This document shows positions 47,101-58,495 of a DNA stretch of 64,000 nucleotides, piece after piece. Source of the stretch: Capitella teleta (Eukaryota > Annelida > Polychaeta > Capitellidae). The notes below the pieces were generated by a model. That model searched no databases. It had not been told where the DNA came from and saw only the letters and a program-made list of their open reading frames with translations. Numbering within the stretch: position 1 is the first letter of the stretch; every line of letters begins with the position of its first letter. The stretch lies in the NCBI GenBank assembly GCA_000328365.1, contig KB295955.1, positions 59,935 through 123,934 on the forward strand, given 5' to 3'. Position numbers and translations under genes: made by a program.

Positions 47101-50100
47101 GCCTTGGAGGTTCTGAGCTGCAGATGTCACCACTGAAGCAGGTTGACCTCTGAAGGTGGGGATGCTGCTTGAGGCTTTGTGTCTGCCAGTCGATGCACGC
47201 CTGGCTTCATCACAGTATGGGTCGCGGTTTTCAGCATCCAGGCCAGCATGTAGAGCAACCTCTTGCATGGCTTGGATGATGCGACTGTTGGGGCCATCAG
47301 CCGCTGGCCCGTTGCTTCTCACCAGAGGGGAACGCGAGTCAAATGACTGGCGCTCCTGCAAAAGTTTGCTGCGCAACAACAGTGGATTCATGCGGGGAGT
47401 GTCCACGGAGTGTCCTGACTGGGAACTGCGAATGCTATCCTGACTACTGGATCGTGACACTGGTGATTCCCTCGGCTTCTTGCTTTGCATGTCGCCATGC
47501 ATTGAAAGTTGGCCATGCACGGCTCTAGGATCCGCATATTCATCAGCAAAGAAGCGATTCTTCTGGCGCCTGCCTCCTTCAGTAGGACTCCCTTGAGGAC
47601 TTTCCAGGTTTTCACAGGTTTCAGTCAAATGTTGCGACTCCAACTCCTCTTTGAGGGCTTTAGCTTTGCGTGCATGCAAACCTGGCATGTTGGGTTTGGG
47701 GAACACATTATCCTCCAGCATGTTCAGTGCAGGACGTGCAGAAAGCAAGTTCTTAAGTGCGGCTGCACTGCCCATGGAGATCATCTTGTGCTTTGAGTGC
47801 ACAAGGTTTCGCAGCATGTTCACAGCGCCCATTTCCCACAAGGCCTTCTGATCAACCGGACAGCGAGCAGAGAGGTTCCACAGAGTACCACACGCATTGC
47901 TCACGATTGTCAACGACGGTGATCGCAAATGTTTGAGGAGGATTGGCAGGCAGCCATGCTCCCTTAGCACAACACGATAATCCTCACGCACAGCAATGTG
48001 ACTGGATACGTTGCGTAGGATACCACCTCCATTCTCAATGATGGCTAGAGTCTTTGAGGGGCTCTTGTAGGTGAGGATGCCCACCTGGAAGGCCAGGGCT
48101 CCATCCACAGTACAAATGTCTGCTTTGTTCTCACTGCAGTGAGCGCTGAGGTTCCAGAGGGCACTGAGGATGCTCTTCAGCGTCGACTCCTTCTTCACCT
48201 GCATTGATGCCTGCATCAGGGCCGTCACTGAGTGAACTTCTCGCAGCATCTTCTTGCTGGCCAGATCAGCACGCCAGGAGAGGTTCCTGAGCACGCTGGC
48301 CGCCACCTGGCGCAGGTCTTCATTAGGCGACTGCAGCTGAGCGACCAGGGCAGCCATGCAGCTCTTCATGGAGCAAAGCAGAGCCTTGTTGGTTCCGTCT
48401 CCAAACGTCAGGTTAGTGAGGGCCATGCAGGCGTAACGCCGCATGGTGACGTTGTACTGTTCGCTTGTGGTGCCATTGGTCTCATGGTCCAACTGCAGTA
48501 ACTCAGCAATCGCTTGCAGACCACCTGAATCAACACATGAGTAGGTATTGCAATCGGAGTGACTGAAGAAGACCCACCAAGAGTGCAGATGGCATGTCTA
48601 TGCTCCTCATCAAACGACAACTTCATGAGAGCAGCAATGGCTGGCCCAGGGTGATGATCAATGTCAGCAGAACCTGAATAGCAAACGTTCACAAACTGAG
48701 AATGGGATGCCCTGTGCACTCACTTGGCCTTGACCGGTTGCCTTCGCTTCCATCCTCTGAGGCCATCATGCACCTCAGCTGATCGCAGTGTGCACGTATC
48801 TGCTCCAAGAGACGCAGCACCCTGGCCTCCCGGCGCCCTCGCTTGTCATCTGGGTGCGAGTGCACTATGTTGTGCAGGGCGGCCGCTGCTCTTGCTCTGG
48901 CAGCCTTGCTTCCGCGCGTGTTGCCCAGAAGACCAGCGTCCTTGTCGCTGCCATGCAGCAATTGGATCAACAAAGGCAGGCAGCCTGTGAAACCAACATC
49001 ACAAATCAGAACTTTTATTCCGTTGCAGCCTAACTCACCAGATTGACGCATAGCGATGCAGCTATCTTGAGAGCTTGACATGGCTAGCAGGGTCCTGCTC
49101 ATGTCATCCTTGTCGTGAGTGCCCAGCATCGAGAGCAGAGAGTAGACCATCTCGACCTTGGTGCCCAGAGGATGACCTTGCGGCGGCGGCTGCTGCTGCT
49201 GGGGGTATGAAGCCTGCGAGGTGGCTGATGACGAAACATTGCTCGAGCGGAAACTCATCACGCTGGCAGTGTCCTGCTGCAGCATGTCAGCCACTGCCAC
49301 TGGGTCAGTGCTGGGAGGCAGCACCCAGCCCCCGTGGAAGAGGGCAGAGGGCGGAGTGTCCGCATTGTCAGTACGCTCAGCAGCCGTCTGCGTGGCGATC
49401 GTCACGAAGTTGGTGCCATTGGGTCCACTGATGACGATGCCGTGCTCGGCGTGAGACTCCTCGGCGTGAGGATTGGTAATGAATGCCTAGAACAGAAGCA
49501 TATGACACCCATCACAGCAGCACACGCAATGCACTCACGTCGCCAGACACCAGGGTGTTGGTGGAGGCGTCCGACACGACCACAGTGTCCTCCTCGCCTT
49601 CCAGAAGGTCGCACGTCCCGGAGTCCCGCTTATCTGGGTCGACCTTTGAACAAACAAAGAGCGTGAGGCAACGTATGGGGTGCAGCACTGAATGCAACAT
49701 AGGAGGCACAGCGTGCAACCGCTCTCTACTCTCACCGCATTCACCACAGTAATCCTGATCGGCGGTTTTCAACTCAACAAACGAAGTGTTATTTTACGAT
49801 GCCATGAAACCGGAGCCAGTCGCCATCGCAACACAACGGTCACCCATCCACGTGGGTGGTCCTCATGATTTCGAGTTCAAACTTCAAAGAGACCAGAAAA
49901 GAACCCTCGACCTCGTGTGACCTCCTCTCACAGATAATCATAAATTACACATCAAGGCATCCAATTCACGCTCAATTGCGTAACATGCGAAAGAAGAAAA
50001 GAAAAAATCACCAAAAACTGTACTCACTCAATACGAGAACGCACAAGTATCTGTAGAAAATTCCAAAAGCACACAGGAGAGATAAAGAGCAGCTAGAGAT

Positions 50101-53100
50101 ATGATCACGAAGAGGAAGGTGCGCCGCGTACCGAGAGAACAGAGCAACTTCAAAGGCAGCGCTGATGAGGAGGGGGGGCCAGGTGATTGTGATTAGGAGA
50201 GGGGGGGGGGCAGAGAAAGAAATTGAATCAGGAGGAGAGCTAGCAAATCGAGTCAACAGGTTGAAAAGGAATCACTTTGTATGAGAAAAAAAAAGGGTTC
50301 GAAGCAGAGGGGGGTAATTTACGACATGTAATGCCAACTGAGATGCACGCTGCACAAAGGAACTAGTGTTGGCTAACTTGTGAAGGCGGGTTTTTCTTCT
50401 CCTCTTGACTTGGGTTTTGGGGTAGAATTCACTTCAAGGCCGAGTGCTCACGAATGAAGCGACGGAGAAAGGAGAGACAGCTAATTACACCGAATTAGAC
50501 AGTTAAAAGAAGCCGCGCCTAAAGAAAGCGCTGGATGATGGAGCACCTTCAGCGCATAATTACAGGGAGAAACTCTAAAGATGACTGCTGATAAATTAAT
50601 TAAAAAGCAATTAAAAGAATCAATGATGGCGTTGTGGGTTTGCTTGGCTGGGTTTCAGATTTTTTTTTTTTTTTGCAGACACATAACTTTTGGATAACCT
50701 TTTCTTCTTCTTCTTCTTCTCATATCACTGGATACTAACCGTCAGGAATTAGGAATATATAATACAGTTGTATAACTCATAAAATAAATAGAAAGAAAAC
50801 ATGTGTACAGAAATGATGGACTTAAGACCGTCAAAATTCCATAATCCCCCGAGTTTGATCAATAATTATTCGATCAATGACTTCTCCAAGAAAAACATCA
50901 ATATATGTATGATAGAAAGTTCAAAGCCAGGTAGCGAAGCCCCCTGCTGACATGAGCGCATTGAATCACAAGTGAGTGATTTACAAAAGCAAAACACGTA
51001 ATTCAGACGAAATTCCCGACATCACATAAACGCAGCCTACCTCGAAAACAGAACAATCCGAACTGAAGCACAGGAAGAAATGGAACCCAGAACAGAGAAC
51101 AGGCCGCGATTAGCCGCAACGCACTGCAGACGGAGCGCACACCACAGCCGTCGATATAGCCACGCACAACAATGAATGGCTGCACCAGTGATAACGACAA
51201 GTAAACATTAGTTTTTCTGCCTCTATCGCGGAGATAAATTGAAGAGGTTTGGTCACTGAAACGAGCGTAGTTCGCTGGTCCTCTCACGTGAAATTTATGG
51301 CTCTGCGCTAATGGGAATGCCACTCATTGACACACATCAAAGGCGCCGCAGATCTAGGGTATGCGGTGGGTTATGATTGTGCGAAATAACACAAGTACGT
51401 TATGAATTTGATTTGACTTCCAAACAAATAAAGTGCGTTATGAATGCCTACCTGACGGTGCCGTTGCTGCATGAAGAGCATCTCGGTCTCAATGATGCGG
51501 ATTCTTTGCAAGCGGGCGTCATGGCGACGAGCAATCTGCTCAGCGGATCCCAAATTATCCTGAAGCAGTTTCCTGAGCCGTTGTCCATCATACTCAAGTT
51601 GGCGTCGCTGCACATCCGCTTGAGTGTTGAACTGAAATCATAACGCATCTCATGAATGTCAATGAAGGCATATTAGGAGAAAGGAGATTGGCTGTGGAAA
51701 CTGCAAAGCCAATCATTGCAGCTATAACTCTAAATGAACAAAACAACAGAATTCAGCGAATGGACATTATTTCGGCGGTGAGTTAAGTGTGTGTGATCAA
51801 TGGATCGTGTCTGGAGGAGGATTTGAGCAGCGCAACCCGTCCATACATGTAGCATTAAGCAGCGGAGAGAGATCTCTGCCATCAGTGCACCTGCCCTTGT
51901 GTAAATGTTACGCAAGCAGCGGCAACACCTGGCGAGATCAAAGCCTCAGCGTCCGGGTTCACGCGAATGCGGAGGAGCCGAGGCTTCTACTCGCCCAGTC
52001 ATCGCGCTAACCTTCAATTAGGCGCACACCCAGGGAGAAGAAAAGCTTTTTACGGTGGGCGATAAATGAAGAGAATGGCCATTGGCGTTGGCATTGTGCC
52101 CAAAGGCAGCTGCGACGGCTGCTTCTTCCTCATCCGGACGGCGTGTGTGCGAAGCAGAAGCATAAACGCCGCCCTCAAATGAGGATCTATCCCTCAAGAT
52201 GACAGCTATAATTGCGCGCAGATTGAATGCACGTGCGTCCGAAGTGAAATACTGACCGATTGGGCCGTGGGCAAGGTGTTGATTTTGCTATTGATGGCGT
52301 CGATCTGCTCATAGTACCACTTGCAGTGCTTGTCTTCGGCTTCAATCTCAGATAGCAGCGTGCTTCTGCAAACAAGAAAAGAACTTCGTCAGTCATCGGT
52401 AAAGATCGGAGAAAGTCGGAGGGAGTTAGGGGCGGCCTGCTAACTAGCAGCAGTGACAGCTGTTGGGCGTTAAGATTTCACTTGATGAGGAGTTGCAAGC
52501 ATCACAGTAAACAGGTAAGTAAGCGCAAACGATGCCTGCGCACTTCAAGATGCGCTTCCACCTGAGCGTCGAACGCAACACACGAAGCGCTCAGTGACTA
52601 CTTCAAAGAGAGTCATTGCGAACTGACCAAGCAAACAACCGTAGACACAGGTGCCCAGGAATCTCACACAGCGGTCATTAAGTGAGGAGCAGCAGCAGAT
52701 AAGAAGAAGAAGAAGCAACCCAAGAGCAAGAGGAGCCGAGTGCCGACAGCCGCAAGGTCGATGAGAGGAAACAATGCTTGCTCACAATAATTCATGTCAG
52801 GGCTGATTTGCCTTAGCAGCATAAGCCACATCTGAATGCAGCTCACACGTCTGCTGCAGGGTCAGCAAGCGAATCAAGTAGCAGTAAATAAACTGTACAT
52901 CGGCACTCGATGGGTCAGCAGGGTGATAGCCATTAGTACACACACCCCCCTCCCCGGGCAAGGGGTGATTGCATGAAGCGACATGGCCTGTGTACATCAA
53001 CGTCTAATCCAGATTAGCGTGGGAACGAGCCATGCACACCCTCCACCCGACCCAAGAGCACGACTCTAGCACCTGCAGCATTCAGCTGTTTATTTACAGA

Positions 53101-55866
53101 ACAGCTGATGAAGGGATGGCAAGGGATCCGGGTTGGATCCGTGTTTTATAGGCGCTAAGGGAGCGACCCATAAGCTGCAGCATCCCGCCAATGGCCCCGA
53201 TCGATGCTGGCCGATGCACGGGTGGACCGTGCATGCGTTTTACGATGTCAGCGATATGAGGCCAAGTATTGACGCTGCTGTTGCAGGTGGATGCTGCTGC
53301 TGCAGCCGCGACATGCATCATTCACATCGGGACTTTCCCGGCGCCTGCATAATGCACAGCAACCGACACGGCCGCTTCTTGCCTGAAACTCGTTAGCCGC
53401 CGATTGGCGTCCGATGTCGACGACGCACGCGACGACATCGGAACGAAGACGACGCCAGAAAGAGAGAGAAAGAGAGAGAGAGAGAGGCCACGCCCAGGTG
53501 CTGCTCACATGCGGCAACATTTGCGCATCTGATTATGGCGAACACCGCAAATAACTTCGTCTCTACCGCGGCACTCAAAGCAGCATCAATCATCGGACAG
53601 GAAGCACACGTGAATGCCAGCAATGCGCGTGCTGCATTCTGCAATTAAAAACACCAGAATGGGGCTTCAGACTGCATCATGCGGATTCATGGGGATTCAT
53701 GGTGATCGAGACAAGGGGAGAGGGCGACAAAGAGTCCATACACGCCAGGCGGCCATCTATCAGTCGCATGCAGACAGACCCCAATACAGCAGCGCCATAA
53801 TAATGCCCATGTACATGCATATACCGATGTGACATCAATTCACGCACCGTTCCTGGTCGAGTTCCTGCAGCACGACGTAGACGTCCTCGTTGTTTGCGGC
53901 CCCTCGACGTCGCTTTCCGCCCTCGACGACCTGCAGCTGCAGTTGCTCGACCGACTTGTCTTCATCGGAGCGGTTCTTCGGGTCGAGTTGCGTGTTTGAG
54001 GCGCGGAATGGGTTGCTTGCGTTGAGATGAGCCCAGGTCTGCTCGGTCGACGACTCATCTAGAAAACAAGAAAGTTGAAATGAGGACAATGCTTTTATGC
54101 TGATGAATGGTGCTCTGCATATACATAAGAAGAAACAATGTGCCTCCTTGTTAAGAGCATGCATAGACAGACACAAGGGGGCATCCGATGCAGGACACGA
54201 GTGCATCATTGGCAGCAGAGAGCTCTCGGAATAAGCGCCGCCATTAGATCAAGTGTTCGATTTGTGTGATCTGCATGACGGCGGCAGCGGCGGATCAGGG
54301 AAGAAAGAGCATGTCTGTGCAGTCAGCGGAGAGGCAGCCGTCAATCAGCGTTCATTAGAGAAGGAAGCCCCCGCAGTTGCAACATGCCGCCCAGAGGGCA
54401 AACGGAGGTCAATCAGGGTTCAATGCGTACTGCGGCAACGACAGGTTGGGCGGAGGGATAAGGTGCGTTACATAAGAGCAGGGGATGCAAGGCGGCGTGT
54501 AGAGCTAGCAGAGCGAGAATACGTCATGGCAGATGGAAGAGAAAGCACCAGTGACGACGACGACGAGGAGGAGATCGGGCGCTGCTGCAACGCTCAGGTC
54601 GCATGCTGAGGGATGACGTAACGATCTGGATTCGGATCAGATTAGCCGGAAACGTTGGTCGCCACGAAGATAAGAGAGCGATTGAGGGAGATGCGAGTGA
54701 ACGGGCAACATGGCAGCGGGACCGAGGGACACAGGTGCTTTAGTGTTTGACAAATGACATCGAATCGATCGCTAAAATGCAGCAGCGGCGGCGGCGGCAG
54801 CACTGCACGATGAAGCCAATCGCCGCCGAAGCCTCGCTCCTCTGTGCTTCTCTGTTCATCGGCATGAAACACGCCCTGATCAAAGCTGAAGACTAAATCC
54901 TGATGTATTATTTAAGGCAGCTACGCAAGACGGCCGCAGCCATCAGCAGAGCGGTCTCCAAGGAGAGAGAGAGAGAGAGAGAGAGAAGAGGTGCACGTCG
55001 CTGCTTCTCCTCCTCCTCTATATTCCTTCGAATGAGACCTGTCCTCGTATACACACAGAGCGGGTGAGGTGCGTGCATCGGCGGATGACCTCTTCTCTGC
55101 TGACTGCCATTCAATTGCAGAGGCAACAATCGCGCCATGCATGAACAACGCACAAACACTCGGGATTTTCCCAGAAGAGCATAATGCAGATCCCGCGAGG
55201 AGGCAGTTGGCCCATAAAGCATGCGATGAGTCCATGCACGTCCTGCGTGCCCCGCACACGCACGGGTCTCATCAGAAGGGGCTAATGCCAATCACACGCG
55301 GCTGCCGACGCCGTCCGTCGGACTTTGGGTTGCTTCTTTTGTGCGATGTGGACACGGGCCACACAAACCCCGCCGCCGCTGCTGCTGCAGGCAACGCACA
55401 ACAATCGCTTCTTCCCACGGGGCACACGATAAGGCTGTAATCAAAAAAGGAACGAAAGCGCCCTGGGCCACAATTGTCCCGCAGGAAAACGGCTATCCGA
55501 TGCCGAGATGAGATATCCAGGCACATTCACAATCTATTGGAGACGACGCCTCACCTTCCTCTTCGATGATTGTAAACATCATAGTCGTGTGTTTGTCCAC
55601 ATGCAGCGCTCAGTGCGGCGCCCAACCTGTTGTGAGAAGCAGGGAACCCATGCAATCCTAACTTCGCTCCCTGGGATGCCGCTGCTGCTGCTGCTGCACC
55701 GTGCAGCGTTGGGAGCCGAGCGGGAAGAGAGCGGGGCCGGGTTGCGCGTGCAGTCGAGCAGCGTCCGGCCGCATGCACCGCTGCGGCGTCTGTCTCTGAG
55801 TGAGCAGCGTGCGGCCCGCAAGCACAACAACCCACGATGCAGGCCGGATCAATTGGAGAGGAGGGC

Positions 55867-55922
<56 letters not shown>

Positions 55923-58464
55923 CATGCCCCCTCCTCCTCCTTTCCCTCTTCTCTCCCTCCGCTTACCTCATGCAGCTGTCGCACAAAACATCCACAAAAG
56001 GCGACCTTTAGTTGATGCACTGAATCAGCACCAACAACAGTCCAAGACCCGATGCATCATAATGATGCATGGTATACGAGCATGCAGCATCTCATGAATG
56101 GCGAATCAGGCATTCCTGGCTCGCTTCTNNNNNNNNNNNNNNNNNNNNNNNNNNNNNNNNNNNNNNNNNNNNNNNNNNCAGCAGAAGGTGCCGTAGATCA
56201 CAAGTGAAAGTGAAACCCGCATAGAAAGCAGGCGATAACAGGAGCTGCATGCAAAAAGATGAGCGCCAGAGACGACTTCACATCCATCAAAATCACTCGT
56301 TGGTTCAGGGTTGCAGGAGGCAGGCAGGGCTCTCCGTCCGTGAACATTGTTTGCGAGGAGGAACAGCAGCCAAGATGCTCAAGACACGTTGACGTAAATC
56401 GGTTAATGGTGTGAATGCGCACAAATAGTATAGACATGTGAGTATATAGTTATATATACATTGTACACACTGCGTACAATATAATAAGTAGTGCATGCTT
56501 GAAGAAGAAAGGAGAAAGAATGAACAGTAGAAAATGACTTCTGGCAGAAGCATTCAATTCAATGGTGCTTCGAGAAGAAGAAGCTTAAAATGTTGAAGGA
56601 GTCGGAATCGCGGGATGTTGAGCAGGGAGCAGAGGGAATCACCGGCCGAATCATTGCTGCAGGCGAGAAAATACTGAAGGAGGAGTAAGAGAGCTGCTCT
56701 CTTGCATAACGCCCGGGATTCTTATCGATAGATCGATCATTCATTGTGATCGATACAGGAGGCGATAAAGACGCCGCGGGAACTCGATGGACGAGAGAGG
56801 GCGGAGGGGGAGGGCAATACGAACGGTCATCGCGAGGGCCGTCCTCCTCCGCTGGCCTTGACTCGATGCAGCCGAGAAGGAGCAGGGTTGGCTCAACGTG
56901 GCTTTTTTGGGGTCTGCCAATATGCATGAGAGTGGCGTCGGTGGCTGCATGCATTGTGTGGATGCGGCGCAATTGCAGAAGCAAGAAGTCAGATTGGTCG
57001 ACGTCGTTGGTTGCACGCTCAGACACGTCAGCCCAAGTGACGAGATGAACAAGGCACCTGACGATGCGATGCAAACGGGGCCTTGACCCACTGGCCCAGA
57101 AACCCTACTCCGGATCATCCGCGAAGCAGCATCGGGTGATGTCTTATCTATGCACGACGCAGGTCTCGCCTTCATCACGGTTTCGCTCGCTGAGACTCAA
57201 TTATGAAATTAGCCGTGGCACGACACAGCGTAATCGAATGCCGCAGCAGCAATAAAGCGAGCTGAGCGACGTAATTGATTGGCAATCAGGCGGAAGGTGC
57301 GACAATGAGCGAACGGTAAACAGCGGAACCCCTATTATCGCCACCGCAATCGATGGATTTCAGAATTCGAGAGAAAACAGGAGAGGGGAAAAATCTATGA
57401 GTATTGTTCTGAAGGTGTGAAAGCTTTGCTAACAAGGACAAAGAAGAGCGAACGAGAAGGCTGAGAGGCTGAATGGGCTGTCATCCGCGCCGAGTGGGAG
57501 CATCAATCCCGGAGAAAAGGGTTCACTGCTCAGCGGGGAACAAATTGGCCGGCGGCATTGAGCGCCGGTCATTGATCGGAGGAGAAACCGGCTCAACAAC
57601 AAACCCAAAGAGATTCACTCGCGAACAACGCATGCATCGACAAACACGATGGATGCAAGGTGCGTTATGATTCACCTAAGTTCAGAGAGGAGGTGCGTTA
57701 TGAGCAGCAAAGTCATAACGTCCCTTCAGATCGTTATGAATGCAGCGACTCACCATTAGATGAAGTGTTTGAATTCTGGTCGAGGTCTTTGTCGTTGTCA
57801 TCCCTCGGGATGATGCGAGGAGGCGGCGTCTGGAATTCCGGATAGCAAGACGTGATGTCCGCCATGGAAGAATCCGGGTTCTCAACGTCCATGGACGTCT
57901 GCAGGTTGGTGAGCACGTCCTTCATGGTGGTCGCCTCACCCTCCAACAACGTCAGGTGGCTGAGCAGAGGAAGAAGAGGTCAGAGGTCAGAGCAATGGCA
58001 GGTCTTCATTCACTCATATGGTTCATGGTATTACTTATCATGAGTAGCTCCGCAAGCAGCAGCATAGTTCACAGGACCACTATCCCTGGGGAACTACATC
58101 ACGAGTGTAACGATAATCAACACTTGCATGACGTCGTACTGGGATACAGGTCTACCGTATATATTGCTAACATATTCGCGTAATATTATAAAAATTAGTA
58201 CAGCCATGATGATGAGCAATACTGATAATTTTTAATTACATGCTCATTATATGCACACTATTATTGTGAATTGTCAATTTGCAATTCTGAATCAGAATGG
58301 TATTAGCTGATGTTATATGTGAGCCATGAGGCCTATGGGAGGAGGGGGGAGGGAGGGAGAGGGGCTTACCTGGAGTTGTCCTGCAGTTCCCTCTTCAGAT
58401 GCGTGTTCTCTGCTCGCAGGCTTTCCACCTGCCTCAGCAGTTCATCATAAGTAGTGTTGGCCAT
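41113..58464 (-). CDS. APC: APC, adenomatous polyposis coli homologue (Wnt destruction-complex scaffold)
   Basis: Ten coding exons in transcript order: 58464-58370, 57959-57754, 54058-53848, 52365-52257, 51631-51452, 49643-49539, 49486-49039, 48984-48724, 48673-48578, 48524-41113. Phases agree; 9123 nt, 3040 residues (human 2843). The N-terminus TTYDELLRQVESLRAENTHL is the coiled-coil dimerisation motif. Armadillo repeats cover about 400-850 (MALTNLTFGDGTNKALLCSM, SVLRNLSWRADL, SALWNLSAHCSENKADIC). Three 15-residue beta-catenin repeats follow (PINYSIKYSE near 1081, PTNYGMRYAE near 1191, PINYSTRFTE near 1220), then about eight 20-residue repeats of the form EGTPxxFSRxxSLSSL (about 1250-2000), interspersed with SAMP-type Axin-binding motifs (ECISLAMPT near 1670, EAIQAAMPK near 1795, ECINSALPK near 2073). 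GPRIVKP, a basic region, SEIP (an SxIP EB1-binding motif, near 2912) and a C-terminal VTTV (class I PDZ ligand) complete the human-like layout. As in human, most of the protein is in one last exon. Confidence 0.98.
49644..51451 (-). other. APC: APC intron 5
   Basis: 1.8 kb, with C/G homopolymer and TTC microsatellite patches (50160-50215, 50700-50720). Contains two of the recurring GCGTTATGA motifs near its 5' end (51395-51445). No gene seen. Confidence 0.7.
52366..53847 (-). other. APC: APC intron 3
   Basis: 1.5 kb, GC-rich, with a (GA)n microsatellite at about 53461-53487 and several TGCATG hexamers in transcript sense. No coding exon recognised. Confidence 0.6.
55870..55920. repeat. (CAG)17 microsatellite
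   Basis: Seventeen uninterrupted CAG units on the plus strand inside APC intron 2; the APC transcript carries them as CUG. All three frames on each strand stay open, which makes spurious homopolymer proteins. Confidence 0.97.
56129..56178. other. Assembly gap, 50 N
   Basis: Exactly 50 unknown bases, probably a placeholder of arbitrary length inside APC intron 2. Confidence 0.98.
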
Positions 58465-58495
58465 GGCAGCAGCCTCCGCTCTTCTTTCGTCCGAA
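58465..58495 (-). other. APC: APC 5' UTR part of the first coding exon
   Basis: A good acceptor (CTTTTTCAG) ends at 58496 on the minus strand, 31 nt before the ATG, so at least one untranslated exon must lie upstream (above 58.5 kb). Confidence 0.65.

Larger units (their letters stand above)
54059..57753 (-). other. APC: APC intron 2
   Basis: 3.7 kb, GC-rich, containing a (CAG)17 tract, a (GA)n tract at about 54964-54987, a 50-base assembly gap and most of the TGCATG cluster. Several frames are open for 100-170 codons because of the composition and microsatellites; none shows a domain. Confidence 0.6.

Noticed and set aside
41244-48501. Many plus-strand and off-frame minus-strand frames across the large APC exon
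   Set aside because: Shadows of the APC coding frame; serine-rich repeats leave the antisense open.
55551-56097. Homopolymer-rich frames (poly-Ser, poly-Ala, poly-Gln, poly-Cys) on both strands
   Set aside because: All six frames are open because of the (CAG)17 tract; there are no splice signals or domains, and the region is an APC intron.
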